A DNA stretch of 38,487 bases from a candidate division KSB1 bacterium (GTDB lineage Bacteria; Zhuqueibacterota; JdFR-76; DREG01). This document shows, one piece after another, positions 9,373-18,416 of this stretch (position 1 is its first letter; the number at the start of each line of letters is the position of its first letter). The translations under genes and the position numbers were made by a program. Under the pieces are notes generated by a model. The model made no database searches and was not told where the DNA came from. It saw only the letters and a program-made list of their open reading frames with translations. Location: contig JADFJB010000030.1 in the NCBI GenBank assembly GCA_022566355.1, positions 1 to 38,487 on the forward strand, written 5' to 3'.

Positions 9373-9918
9373 ATGCCTGATGAAAGTAAAAGGTTAGCTT
9401 TAGGGACAAGAAAAATTGCAGTGGGTGTTTCTTTAATTGTTCTTGGCGTTGTGTTTTTAGCTGGAGAATTATTAAATATTAATATCTGGCCGTTTGGATG
9501 GCCAATTTTCATTCTGTTGCCTGGTATGTTGATATTGGCTTTTTCTTTGGTAACCAAGGGGCAAACGGGTGAACCGTTAGCCATTTGTGGTAGCATTTTA
9601 ACATTGTTAGGATTCCTTTTCCTTTACCAAAATACCACAAACCATTGGCAAAGCTGGGCTTATGCCTGGGCTTTGGTAGGCCCAACAGCCGTGGGTTTAG
9701 GCCAATTAATGTATGGCACAATAGCCGATCAGGATAAACTGGTAGAAACTGGAAGACGTTTGGCATTAACAGGCGGGATCATCTTTGTTGTTGGTTTGGT
9801 CTTTTTTGAACTCATCATTGGTATTAGCGGGTTTGCGCTTGGCAGTTTCGGTTGGGCTTTATTACTGATTGGATTAGGTTCACTGTTGATTTATCACGCC
9901 CTGAGGAAAAACAAGTAG
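9373..9918 (+). CDS. Small polytopic membrane protein of unknown function (LiaI/DUF5668-like look)
   Basis: A 181-residue protein with about six hydrophobic helices: residues 15-34, 38-58, 68-84, 93-112, 125-147 and 154-174. The early pattern of a glycine-rich helix, then NINIWPFGWPIFILLPGMLIL, is reminiscent of LiaI-LiaF/DUF5668 membrane segments, in which a short W-P-F-like turn connects helix pairs. No soluble domain or catalytic motif is visible. The start is well supported by AAAGGAG eight bases upstream. It stands alone between the transporter and a broken response regulator. The function is not recognised. Confidence 0.75.
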   Translation: MPDESKRLALGTRKIAVGVSLIVLGVVFLAGELLNINIWPFGWPIFILLPGMLILAFSLVTKGQTGEPLAICGSILTLLGFLFLYQNTTNHWQSWAYAWALVGPTAVGLGQLMYGTIADQDKLVETGRRLALTGGIIFVVGLVFFELIIGISGFALGSFGWALLLIGLGSLLIYHALRKNK

Positions 9919-9931
9919 CCCCAAACATTAT

Positions 9932-10306
9932 TTATTCGTAGAAATCCAATAAACTACCATTAGCAGTTGCAAACTCAGCACTTTGAATCGGCTTTCCAAA
10001 CGTCATGGAGGCCCCAAATAATCTGGCTGTTTTGAGATGCCTATGAGGTGTTATAAAACGGCTTCCAACGGAAATGGCAACAATCTTTAAATTTGGATAG
10101 TTACTGTGAAGTTCTCATATTAATTCTAAGCCTTCCTTTTCGGGTATGAGTAAATCTGTAATTAAAAGATCAGGTGTTCTTTTCTTAATGGTTCTGACAG
10201 CTTTATCACCACCCTGGACTGCATCAACTTGATAGCCTTCTCGATCTAACAGGTGATGAATCATTGACCAAACATGGATATCGTCATCAACTATTCAGTA
10301 AATCAA
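9932..10306 (-). pseudogene. Single-domain response regulator interrupted by two in-frame UGA codons
   Basis: Translating this stretch on the minus strand gives a complete 124-codon receiver domain: TTG start at 10304-10306, the acidic triplet IVDDD, phospho-acceptor Asp51 in LLITDLLIPEKEG, Ser79 in VAISVGS, Lys105 in FGKPI, and a TAA stop at 9932-9934. Two TGA codons break the frame, codon 4 (10295-10297) and codon 64 (10115-10117). Both fit single C-to-T changes of CGA (Arg): receiver domains commonly have Arg at the second site (GLELIRELH). No frameshift is seen and all signature residues are intact, so inactivation looks recent, unless the codons are read through. TGA is used as a normal stop elsewhere in the window. 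A degenerate start further upstream is blocked by TAG. Confidence 0.82.
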
Positions 10307-10510
10307 GGTCTAATATTTAAAGTTGGTAATTTTTATTGATGAACTTCAGCAAAATGACATCTTCGAATTAACCCTGATTTTAAGAGAAATCTTTATCAGT
10401 TAGTTCACTAAATTCAAAACTTGAATTTGGAATATTTCAATTACATATTGATACCTTAAATTGAATGACTAGGAACTCGTTCAAAACAAGTCAACTGCTG
10501 GAATAAAAAG

Positions 10511-10999
10511 ATGGTAAACCAAAATAAGATTACTGATAATCAACCGGATCATGCACAAGTCATGATTCCACCTCCCGTTATTTATTTAGGGTTAATTCTT
10601 TTGGGATGGCTGATAAATAAGATTATACCATTGACAATTTCATCAACCATCTGGTTAAAATGGATAGGTGTACTCTTCATTCTAATTGCCACAATAATTA
10701 TTGCATTAAGTCGGCGAGAATTCATCAAAGTAAATACATCCATTCGCCCAGATAAGTCCACAACAGCAATAATAAGCACCGGGCCTTATAAGATTAGCCG
10801 GAATCCATTGTACATATCTTTAACTTTATTTCATGTTGCTATAAGTATTGTATTGAACAATCTTTGGATTCTTTTTATGGTTATCCCGGCGATCATCATG
10901 ATCGTTTTTGGAGTAATTACAAAAGAAGAAAAATATTTGGAGAATAAATTTGGTCAACAATACCTTGACTATAAATCGTCAGTTAGAAGATGGTTTTAA
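10511..10999 (+). CDS. Isoprenylcysteine carboxyl methyltransferase-family membrane protein
   Basis: A 162-residue protein with four hydrophobic helices (about residues 20-38, 46-66, 96-116 and 118-136) and the family's conserved C-terminal half: TGPYKISRNPLYISLTL (related to the RHPxY motif that binds SAM in ICMT and PEMT enzymes), an EEKYLENKFGQQYLDYK stretch with the EE pair, and the end SVRRWF. Bacterial members of this fold methylate small or lipid substrates; the actual substrate is unknown. The start at 10511 lies in a poor ribosome-site context. It is a single gene flanked by A+T-rich gaps. Confidence 0.85.
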   Translation: MVNQNKITDNQPDHAQVMIPPPVIYLGLILLGWLINKIIPLTISSTIWLKWIGVLFILIATIIIALSRREFIKVNTSIRPDKSTTAIISTGPYKISRNPLYISLTLFHVAISIVLNNLWILFMVIPAIIMIVFGVITKEEKYLENKFGQQYLDYKSSVRRWF

Positions 11000-11138
11000 A
11001 TGTTACATCTTAAATTCGTATTTACCATCAACTTAATTAAATATTAAACTAAGAAAACAGTCGATATCGCATAAGTATCTTAATCCTAATCGATTTGTAG
11101 GGCACATTTAACATTAACATGGTGAAAGTCAAATCAAA

Positions 11139-11909
11139 ATGAAAGTTACAGTTTGTGAGTTGCATAATGATTCAGAGCTCTTAAGAAGAGACTGGAACCT
11201 CCTCACAGACCATGTGCAATCTGAAAAAAGCGAGATTGTTTTACTCCCGGAAATGCCCTTCTATTCCTGGATTGCATGGGAAAAAAAATTCGACCCTCAA
11301 ATATGGCAAGCAGCAATTGACGCGCATAATGAATGGCATAAAAAACTGACTAACTTATCCCCTGCCCTTGTCATAGGCACTCGTCCTGTAAATAATAATG
11401 GAAAACGCTTGAATGAAGGGTTTATTTGGGATGCTGAAAATGGCTATCAATCGGTCCATCACAAATATTACTTACCGGATGAAAACTGTTTTTGGGAAGC
11501 ATCCTGGTATGAACGTGGCAATTTGAATTTTAAGTCTTTTCAATCTAAAAAAGTCAAATTCGGAATGATGATTTGTACGGAGATGTGGTTCACCGAACAT
11601 GCAAGAGCTTTTGCCAAAGATGGTGTTCATATTTTGGTCAGTCCCAGGGCAACCGATGTTTCTACAATCGATAAATGGCTGGCGGGTGGACGCGCTGCCG
11701 CCGTCATGTCCGGTGCATATTGTATTTCTTCAAATCGATGTGGAATTGATCATAATGGCATGCCCTGGGCCGGTAATGGCTGGATTATTGATCCTGACGG
11801 GAAAATATTAGCAACTACTTCAGAAAAAGAACCAAATATTACTTTGGACATCGAATTGGAAATTGCAGAAAATGCTAAAACCACATATCCCAGATATGTG
11901 CTGGAATAA
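11139..11909 (+). CDS. Carbon-nitrogen hydrolase (nitrilase superfamily)
   Basis: A cytoplasmic amidase/nitrilase-fold enzyme of 256 residues. The Glu-Lys-Cys triad of the superfamily is intact: Glu38 in VLLPEMPFY, Lys109 in HHKYYLPDE and Cys146 in GMMICTEMWF. These enzymes hydrolyse C-N bonds of amides or nitriles. The LxPDE after the lysine and the CTEMWF nucleophile elbow place it among amidase-like rather than glutaminase-domain members, but the substrate cannot be told. The start at 11139 is followed directly by a good first beta-strand (MKVTVCEL). A YfiT/DinB-like gene follows after 27 bases, so the two probably form an operon. Confidence 0.88.
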   Translation: MKVTVCELHNDSELLRRDWNLLTDHVQSEKSEIVLLPEMPFYSWIAWEKKFDPQIWQAAIDAHNEWHKKLTNLSPALVIGTRPVNNNGKRLNEGFIWDAENGYQSVHHKYYLPDENCFWEASWYERGNLNFKSFQSKKVKFGMMICTEMWFTEHARAFAKDGVHILVSPRATDVSTIDKWLAGGRAAAVMSGAYCISSNRCGIDHNGMPWAGNGWIIDPDGKILATTSEKEPNITLDIELEIAENAKTTYPRYVLE

Positions 11910-11936
11910 AGAAATCAGGATTATTTTGGAGAAAAT

Positions 11937-12464
11937 ATGGAAAATCTTAGCTATCCAATAGGGCAATTCGAAATTGATAAAGATATTACAACAGAAAAGC
12001 GCGTTAAATGGATTGAAGAAATTGAGAAGGCGCCGACCCAGCTTAATAATGCGGTTGATGGATTAACTACAGAACAGATAGATACTCCTTATCGTCCTGG
12101 TGGATGGACTGTACGTCAGGTTGTGCACCACCTGCCGGACAGCCATTTGAATGCCTATCTGCGATTTAAATTAACAGTTACCGAAGATGAACCAACCATC
12201 CGGACATATGATCAAGACCAGTGGGCTGAAATTCTTGATGCAAAAACAGCGCCCATCGAGATGTCACTCAACTTGCTGGAATCCCTGCATAAGCGATGGG
12301 TATTTTTTTTAAAGTCATTAACAGAAGATGATTTTGCACTTAAATTCATTCATCCGGAAATAGGTAAACTCAATTTAAGTGACCTGCTGAGTCTTTACGC
12401 CTGGCATGGACGTCACCATATTGCTCATATTAATTCGCTTCGAGAAAGGATGGGATGGCAATAA
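11937..12464 (+). CDS. YfiT-like DinB-fold metal-dependent protein (putative hydrolase/thiol transferase)
   Basis: A 175-residue protein of the DinB four-helix fold, closest in look to YfiT/BstA proteins. The N-terminus LSYPIGQFEID is typical of YfiT. Metal-binding histidines are visible in RQVVHHLPDSH (about residues 60-70) and in WHGRHHIAHI (about 156-163). YfiT of Bacillus binds a divalent metal, and BstA homologues transfer bacillithiol to electrophiles, so a detoxification or thiol-conjugation role is possible; nothing here proves it. It lies 27 bases after the nitrilase-family gene with GGAG at the right distance before the ATG (ggagaaaatATG), which supports both the start and an operon. 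Confidence 0.85.
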   Translation: MENLSYPIGQFEIDKDITTEKRVKWIEEIEKAPTQLNNAVDGLTTEQIDTPYRPGGWTVRQVVHHLPDSHLNAYLRFKLTVTEDEPTIRTYDQDQWAEILDAKTAPIEMSLNLLESLHKRWVFFLKSLTEDDFALKFIHPEIGKLNLSDLLSLYAWHGRHHIAHINSLRERMGWQ

Positions 12465-12557
12465 TCACATATGAGTGGTAATTCAAACAATCATAGTTTA
12501 GTTTTAAATTATCAAATTATTTGCCGGAAAAATGAACAGTCAATATAAAGGGTTTCA

Positions 12558-13781
12558 ATGAACTCGAATGGTCAATTAGCAGAGTTAATTCAATTAATGC
12601 CTAAAACAGATATTCATCTTCACCTCGATGGTTCAATTCGCTTAAATACGTTAATTGAATTTGCTAAAAAGGATAAAATCAAACTGCCCAGCTATACAGT
12701 TGCAGGCATGAACAAACTTGTTTTTAAAGATAACTATAACAATTTGGAGGAATATTTAAAAACTTTTGGATATTCTTGCGCGGTAATGCAGAATCCCGAA
12801 TTTTTAGAGCAAATTGCTTATGAACTTGCACAAGACAATCAAAACGAAGGCGTTCGATATATAGAGGTACGATTCGCACCTCAGCTTCATATCAATAAAA
12901 GCATGGATATGCAGAGGGTAATCTCCAGTGTAAACAATGGGCTTCTAAAAGCTCAAAATGAATATAACCAAAGACCCGGAGTTCGATCAGGAGATGAACC
13001 GCCTTTTTATTACGCAATTATTGTCAGTGCTCTGCGATCATTTGGATCGTACTCAGAATATTATGCCAATTTTCTAAATTCACTGTTATATATGGATATG
13101 AAAACCATAACCGGTTTATGTTCTCTGGAATTGGCTAAAGGAGCCGTAAAAATCAGAGATTCGCTTGGGATCCCGATAGTCGGTTTAGACCTTGCAGGTG
13201 CAGAAAAAGGCAATCCGGCAAAGGATCATCGGCGAGCCTTTCAATTCGCACATGAAAATTTCATGGCTAAAACCGTACACGCTGGAGAAGCATATGGGCC
13301 CACTTCCATTTTTCAAGCTATCACTGAATTACATGCAGACCGGATTGGTCATGGATTTTACTTTTTTGATACTTCAAAAATTGAAGATAAAAAGATCGTG
13401 GATAAAAAAAAATATATCGAAGAGATTAGTCAATATCTTGCCGATCGCCGAGTCACTATAGAGATATGTTTAACTAGCAATTTGCAAACCATTCCCGCAT
13501 TAAAAAACATTAAGAGGCATACATTCAAAAAAATGTTAGACCATAATTTGAGTACATCGATTTGTACGGATAATCGGACTGTTAGCAAAACCACTGTTAC
13601 CAAAGAATTAATATTGGCATGGGAACATTTTAACTTAACTCCCAAAACCTTGCGAAATATTATCATATATGGTTTTAAAAGAAGTTTTTTTCCGGGTAGT
13701 TATGGTAATAAACGCAAGTACGTTCGCCAGTGTATTGATTATTATGAAAAAATAGTAGCCAATACGCCATTGGCAATATAG
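12558..13781 (+). CDS. add: Adenosine deaminase family protein
   Basis: It hydrolyses adenosine (or a related purine nucleoside) to inosine and ammonia. Metal ligands and catalytic residues follow the family order: His20 and His22 in TDIHLHLDGS, a GLDLAGAE segment, His241 and Glu244 in HAGEAYG, IGHGF, and Asp338 in CTDNRTVS. The usual TDD is TDN here (Asn339), as also seen in some Firmicutes-type family members. At 407 residues it is longer than the E. coli enzyme (about 330); insertions lie in the middle (PGVRSGDEPPFYYAI) and after the IGHGF motif. Upstream ribosome site is weak (AAAGGG about 10 bases before ATG). With xanthine dehydrogenase at the window start it suggests purine salvage or breakdown. 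Confidence 0.88.
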   Translation: MNSNGQLAELIQLMPKTDIHLHLDGSIRLNTLIEFAKKDKIKLPSYTVAGMNKLVFKDNYNNLEEYLKTFGYSCAVMQNPEFLEQIAYELAQDNQNEGVRYIEVRFAPQLHINKSMDMQRVISSVNNGLLKAQNEYNQRPGVRSGDEPPFYYAIIVSALRSFGSYSEYYANFLNSLLYMDMKTITGLCSLELAKGAVKIRDSLGIPIVGLDLAGAEKGNPAKDHRRAFQFAHENFMAKTVHAGEAYGPTSIFQAITELHADRIGHGFYFFDTSKIEDKKIVDKKKYIEEISQYLADRRVTIEICLTSNLQTIPALKNIKRHTFKKMLDHNLSTSICTDNRTVSKTTVTKELILAWEHFNLTPKTLRNIIIYGFKRSFFPGSYGNKRKYVRQCIDYYEKIVANTPLAI

Positions 13782-13813
13782 TTGCGGAATTTTAGAAAAT
13801 TGTGAAGTAATGT

Positions 13814-15130
13814 CTATGGAACCGGTAATCTAAAACGAAACACACTCCCCTGGTTCATTTCACTTTCTACATCAATTGACGATTTATGGGCTTCAAGAAT
13901 TGCCTTGACTGTGGCTAATCCCAGCCCTAAACCTGCAGATTTGAATTCATAATTTCCTGACGAATGTTTTAATAAATCCCCAACTTCATAGAACTTTTCA
14001 AAAATGCAGGGAATTTGATTTTTTGGAATGCCGATGCCCTCATCCTTAACGGAAAATTCAACTTGCCCGCAGGTTCTTTTTGCAGTGAGAGTAATTGATT
14101 TTCCATCAGGTGAAAACCGAATAGCATTGGAAATGAGGTTCTTCAAAACAACCAATAACAAGGTTGAATCTGCATTCACTAGTTCTACTTTTTCATCCAC
14201 AAAAATAGATAAATCTTGATTTCGTTGATCGGCAATTTGCTGAAATTGAAGTTTCGTTTTGTCCAAAAGTAACCTAACATTGATATTTTTCCGGTTCAAC
14301 TTTAGTTTTTCTTCCGTAACTTGCGCAACATCTCTTATTTGAGAAATCAAACTATCCAATTTTTTAACACCGGTTATTAACGTATGAGAAATTTGGGTTT
14401 TATCCAACCCATCAAGTATATCCATCGTTAACATTTCCGATGCATTTTGAATTAAATTTAAGGGTGTTCTAAACTCATGGCTGATGATGGAAATGATTTC
14501 TTTTTTTCGCCAATCGATAATTGCCAATTGTTTTGATTTGGATTTAGCGTCTTCGTAAAGGTTTGCATTTTCAATGGCCATCGCAACCTGGTGAGAAAAT
14601 TGTTCGACAAAATTCAAATCGGTTTTACAAAAGGATTGCTCCCCTTCTTTGTTTAAAGCTTGGATAGCGCCTATTATTTTTTTGCCACGAACCAACAAGG
14701 GTGTGCAAATTATACTTGTTGTACAAAAATTGCCTTCTTCGTCTATGTCTGAAAAAAAACGAGGATCTTTTTTAACATTTGCAATAAGGAGAGATTCTTG
14801 CTTATCAATAACCCAACCGACAAGGCCACTGTTGGACGGCATTTTTTTTCCTTCTAGGCGCACACTTTCTGCTCCCTTCAGCGCCCAAAAAGTTAATTCA
14901 TCTGTAGAGTGTGTTAATAAAAATACCGTAACCGCTTCCGCATTGATTTCAGATTGTAGCTGTTCGATAGCTAAGCTTATCACTTCATGTGTATCCAGCG
15001 AGGAATTTAATAAAATTGGCAAAAGAGCCAAAAATTCCAAACGCTCTCTGCTTATTGATGCAATCTTCGGTAAATTGAATTTTACATCCAGGTCTTGATC
15101 TTCTAATTTCATAAACTGCCTCTTAATCAA
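13814..15130 (-). CDS. GAF-domain sensor histidine kinase
   Basis: A 438-residue soluble kinase. Residues about 25-190 form a GAF sensor domain (NSSLDTHEVISLAIEQL at its start, SNSGLVGWVID and GKKIIGAIQALNKEG inside). Then come a dimerisation helix with the phospho-acceptor His218 in IISHEFRTPLNLI and a HATPase domain with NLISNAIRFSPDGKS (N box), VKDEGIGIP (G1) and GLGLGLATVKAILEAH (G2). No membrane segment is present, so it senses a cytoplasmic signal. No intact response regulator lies next to it; the broken receiver gene at 9932-10306 is the only one in the window. It is convergent with adenosine deaminase (32 bases between stops). Confidence 0.93.
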   Translation of the reverse strand: MIKRQFMKLEDQDLDVKFNLPKIASISRERLEFLALLPILLNSSLDTHEVISLAIEQLQSEINAEAVTVFLLTHSTDELTFWALKGAESVRLEGKKMPSNSGLVGWVIDKQESLLIANVKKDPRFFSDIDEEGNFCTTSIICTPLLVRGKKIIGAIQALNKEGEQSFCKTDLNFVEQFSHQVAMAIENANLYEDAKSKSKQLAIIDWRKKEIISIISHEFRTPLNLIQNASEMLTMDILDGLDKTQISHTLITGVKKLDSLISQIRDVAQVTEEKLKLNRKNINVRLLLDKTKLQFQQIADQRNQDLSIFVDEKVELVNADSTLLLVVLKNLISNAIRFSPDGKSITLTAKRTCGQVEFSVKDEGIGIPKNQIPCIFEKFYEVGDLLKHSSGNYEFKSAGLGLGLATVKAILEAHKSSIDVESEMNQGSVFRFRLPVP

Positions 15131-15211
15131 AAAATAGAACTTGTAAGTTTATCGGCAAATTTGGTTTTGATCCATAGATTTTGTTAGAAGAAATGAAAGA
15201 ATTAGAAGGCT

Positions 15212-15637
15212 TTATTCGTCCGTGGAAGAGATATTCTTTCTTAGCCTTTTGGTTTCTCCCCTTTGGCGTTTTTCTTGCAATCTACGCCATTTTGATACGA
15301 GTGTCGGTTTGGTTTTCTTTCTCACTTTAGGAATTTCACTCGCCTTTTGAATCAGGTTTTTCAAACGATTTATGGCATCTCGACGATTTTTATCCTGGCT
15401 ACGATATCTTCGTGCATCAATAATCAGGATTCCGCCGGTTGTCATTCTTTTACCGGCTAGCCGAATTAATCTTTCGCGAACCTCATCCGGTAATGCTGCT
15501 GAATTCTTTGCATCAAAACGAAGCTGTACAGCAGTAGCAACTTTGTTGACATTTTGACCGCCCGGCCCAGACGAGCGAATGAAATCAAATTCGATCTCAT
15601 TTTCAGGGATAGAAATTGTTGGAGTTATCTCAATCAT
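15212..15637 (-). CDS. arfB: ArfB-like peptidyl-tRNA hydrolase (ribosome rescue)
   Basis: A 141-residue release-factor-like protein that frees stalled ribosomes by hydrolysing peptidyl-tRNA. The GGQ catalytic motif sits at residues 26-28 in RSSGPGGQNVNKVATAVQL, the classic context, and the protein lacks the codon-recognition domain of release factors. The lysine/arginine-rich tail (KWRRLQEKRQRGETKRLRKN) matches the ArfB tail that enters the mRNA channel. The ATG at 15637 is preferred over a GTG at 15652 because family members begin just before the ISIPENE strand. Upstream of it (higher coordinates) is a 157-base gap without features. No tmRNA was found in the window. Confidence 0.93.
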   Translation of the reverse strand: MIEITPTISIPENEIEFDFIRSSGPGGQNVNKVATAVQLRFDAKNSAALPDEVRERLIRLAGKRMTTGGILIIDARRYRSQDKNRRDAINRLKNLIQKASEIPKVRKKTKPTLVSKWRRLQEKRQRGETKRLRKNISSTDE

Positions 15638-15809
15638 AAATAAGATTAACACAAATCAGTCAAAAAGAGCACTAAATCATTTAATTTAAATATTGAATAA
15701 TGATATCGGTAATTCAACCACAATATTTATTACCGCGTATTCTTTTCCCCATATAAGTTTAGTATATAAGGAGATCTATGCTAGCAAGTGAAATTCCCAG
15801 TATGGTTAC

Positions 15810-18221
15810 TCATTCATATTTAAGCGCATTTACTGGATTCGTTAGAGCAGCCTTGATTGATTGATAACTAATCGTCAGCCATGCGACTAAACAAACAATG
15901 CCGCCAGCTAAGATAAATGTAGGCAGTTTAATTCCACTTGTGTAAGCAAAATTTTCCAACCATTTGGTCATCACAAAATAAGATATGGGTGCAGCGATAA
16001 AAAATGATATTGCGATGAGCTTGGTAAATTCTTTTGAAAGCAGGATGACAATATTGGATACGGACGCGCCAAGGGCTTTTCGAATTCCAATTTCTTTGGT
16101 ACGCTGCTCGGCTGAGAATGAAGTCAGTCCGAACAATCCAAGACAGGCGACGAATATGCCAAGGATCGTGAATATTGTGAATATTTTTCCAACACGCTGA
16201 TCGGTTTTATATAACTGGTCGAAATCATTATCAAGAAAAGTGTATTCAAAAGGCTGGTTAGGAGCAAGCACAGCCCATTTCTGCTCGATATCTGCAATTG
16301 TACCAGGAATGTCATCGCTGTTAATTTTAGCAACTACAAACCTTGGTCCTGAAGCTAAGCGAAGAATAGCTGGTTTAATAACTTCGTGCAGCGATTCAAA
16401 ATGAAAATCTTTCATGACGCCAATCACTTCACCAACAGATGCGCCTTCCGGATCTGGTTCAATTATTGATTTTCCTATTGCTTCTGTCCAGCCAAATTTC
16501 TTCACTGCAGCTTCATTGATAATATAAGCTGAAGAATCTGTAGGAAAGTCTTTAGAAAAACTACGGCCGGCAACCATTTCGATGCTTAATGTTTCTATAA
16601 AATCAAAACCTACCGAAAATGTGCTAAGTAGGTAAGCTTCAGATTGTGGGACATCTGGCAATTGAAACGCATTTGTGTCAGGTAGTTTCCCTGGTAAATG
16701 ATAAGTTGCTGTCGTTACATTGATATTCGGCAGCTGCTTCAATTGGTTTTCAAATATATCCAGTTGATTGCCTAAAGCTGATGCCCTGTGAATCACAACA
16801 ACCTGATCTTTTTCAAATCCCAAATTTTTATTCCTCATATAATCTAACTGGTCACCTACAACCAACGTACTGATAATTAATCCGACAGAGATTATGAATT
16901 GGAATACTACAAGTCCACTCCGTAACGAAGAACTTTTCATTCCGGTGGTCAATTTTCCTCTTAATACGTTTATGGGTTTAAAAGATGCCAGAAAAAATGC
17001 AGGGTAACTGCCAGCCACAACACCTACAAATAATGTAATGATTAAAATTCCTAATGAAAGATAGGTGTCACCCAAATAACTCATTTCGATTTCTTTAGCT
17101 GCCAGGTTATTAAATCCGGGCAAAAATAACTTCACCAGAAAAATCCCGATGATCATTGCCATCGCACTCAACAAAATCGATTCTACCAAAAACTGTGCGA
17201 TCAATTGCGTTTGATTTGAACCTACAACTTTACGCAGACCGACTTCTTTTGCACGATTAGCAGAGCGCGCTGTGGCCAGATTCATAAAGTTAATACAAGC
17301 GAGAATCAGAATAAAAAATGCGATTAAAGCGAATATTGTCACGTAATCCGCATTCCCGGTTGGTTCAAATTCTCCGGTCAAGTGAGAATATAAATGAATA
17401 TCTTTTACAGGTTGAAGGGAGTAATTGTATTCTCCACCCTGTTCTAGAAAATCATCAAAACTTACTCCCATGGCTTGTTCAATTTGCGGTGCCACATATT
17501 TTCGAATCAATTCTGGAAATTTGTTATTCAGCTGTTCTGCTGAAGCATTTTCTTGCAGTACAATATAGGTATGCAAACTATTTTGGATCCAAATCGTACT
17601 GTTATGGTCATCCAGCGAAACAAATGATGCCAGGAAGTCAAAATGAAAATGAGAATTAGACGGAATATTTTCTGACACGCCGGTGACCTTATAATCCGTC
17701 GTGTTATTGAATGTTAGTGTCTTCCCTATCGGATCCTCATCACCGAAATATTTCAAAGCCGTTGCTTCCGGAATCACTACTGAATTTGGAGCTGTAAGTG
17801 CTGTTTTGGCATTCCCCCTAAGTAACGGAAGAGTAAATACGTCAAAATAAGTTGAGTCAGCATAAAATACTCGATTTTCATTAAAATATTTATCGCCACG
17901 ACTTACGAGAACAGTTCTAGACATCTGTCTTAAGCGTAAAGCAAATTCGACTTCAGGATATTCATTGATTAGGGCAGCAGCCATAGGTCTGCAGGTACTG
18001 GTTACATTGATATCGCTACCTGCTAAACGACCGTGTAAAGTTACACGATATATTCGATCTATATTTTTATGGTAGCGATCGTAACTAAGCTCATCTTTTA
18101 CATATAAAAGAATAAGTAAACAACAGGCCATACCAATCGCAAGACCTGCGACATTAATCAACGAATAGACTTTGTGTTTTAGTAAATTTCGCAATGCAAT
18201 TTTTATATAATTTTTGATCAC
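15810..18221 (-). CDS. FtsX/MacB-type ABC transporter permease (paralogue 1)
   Basis: An 803-residue permease with two MacB periplasmic-core domains and two FtsX membrane units. The N-terminal helix carries the signature INVAGLAIGMACCLLIL; three helices follow about residues 285-425 (with the ARSANRAKEVGLRKVVGS coupling motif), another periplasmic domain from about 440 to 660, and three helices at the end (EQRTKEIGIRKALGAS). Such duplicated permeases export lipoproteins, peptides or antibiotics or work as mechanical transducers, with a separate ATPase; none is adjacent. The GTG start at 18219-18221 directly follows a TAA in frame, so it cannot lie further upstream. The gene next to it (18417-20849) is a paralogue in the same direction. 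Confidence 0.9.
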   Translation of the reverse strand: MIKNYIKIALRNLLKHKVYSLINVAGLAIGMACCLLILLYVKDELSYDRYHKNIDRIYRVTLHGRLAGSDINVTSTCRPMAAALINEYPEVEFALRLRQMSRTVLVSRGDKYFNENRVFYADSTYFDVFTLPLLRGNAKTALTAPNSVVIPEATALKYFGDEDPIGKTLTFNNTTDYKVTGVSENIPSNSHFHFDFLASFVSLDDHNSTIWIQNSLHTYIVLQENASAEQLNNKFPELIRKYVAPQIEQAMGVSFDDFLEQGGEYNYSLQPVKDIHLYSHLTGEFEPTGNADYVTIFALIAFFILILACINFMNLATARSANRAKEVGLRKVVGSNQTQLIAQFLVESILLSAMAMIIGIFLVKLFLPGFNNLAAKEIEMSYLGDTYLSLGILIITLFVGVVAGSYPAFFLASFKPINVLRGKLTTGMKSSSLRSGLVVFQFIISVGLIISTLVVGDQLDYMRNKNLGFEKDQVVVIHRASALGNQLDIFENQLKQLPNINVTTATYHLPGKLPDTNAFQLPDVPQSEAYLLSTFSVGFDFIETLSIEMVAGRSFSKDFPTDSSAYIINEAAVKKFGWTEAIGKSIIEPDPEGASVGEVIGVMKDFHFESLHEVIKPAILRLASGPRFVVAKINSDDIPGTIADIEQKWAVLAPNQPFEYTFLDNDFDQLYKTDQRVGKIFTIFTILGIFVACLGLFGLTSFSAEQRTKEIGIRKALGASVSNIVILLSKEFTKLIAISFFIAAPISYFVMTKWLENFAYTSGIKLPTFILAGGIVCLVAWLTISYQSIKAALTNPVNALKYE

Positions 18222-18363
18222 TTATTTACCATTCGATTTATATTTTCTTTTCATTTGAATTATTCTATACGACAGCTTTGTGGTTGAAATGTTGCTTGAA
18301 AATAGCTTTTAAAAAACCGATTGTTTCCAGACTGTTTATAATCCGTAATTCTATATTAATCTT

Positions 18364-18399
18364 AAAAAAACAAACTTCAATTTGATAGAAAGTTTGTTT
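18364..18399 (-). terminator. Rho-independent terminator after the second permease gene
   Basis: Just downstream of the stop of the minus-strand permease, a 10-bp perfect inverted repeat (18368-18377 with 18390-18399, AAACAAACTT) encloses a 12-base loop. On the minus strand it is followed by a run of seven T (18364-18370, partly inside the stem). The stem is A+T-rich, so termination may be partial. Its position between the two permease genes suggests separate transcription of the downstream one. Confidence 0.65.
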
Positions 18400-18416
18400 C
18401 TAGTTTTAGCAAATAA

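Noticed and set aside
9932-10306. Genetic code change with UGA read as an amino acid
   Set aside because: Other genes in the window end at TGA or depend on TGA for sensible ends (for example the xdhA/xdhB ATGA overlap), and no other gene contains internal TGA codons.
10307-10510. Possible further genes or an RNA between the broken regulator and the next gene
   Set aside because: Only short A+T-rich sequence without stems or a ribosome site is visible.
15778-15864. 28-codon plus-strand frame with AAGGAG before its ATG
   Set aside because: The ribosome-site match is good, but most of the frame is antisense to the 3' end of the permease gene and the peptide has no family resemblance; not enough to call a gene.
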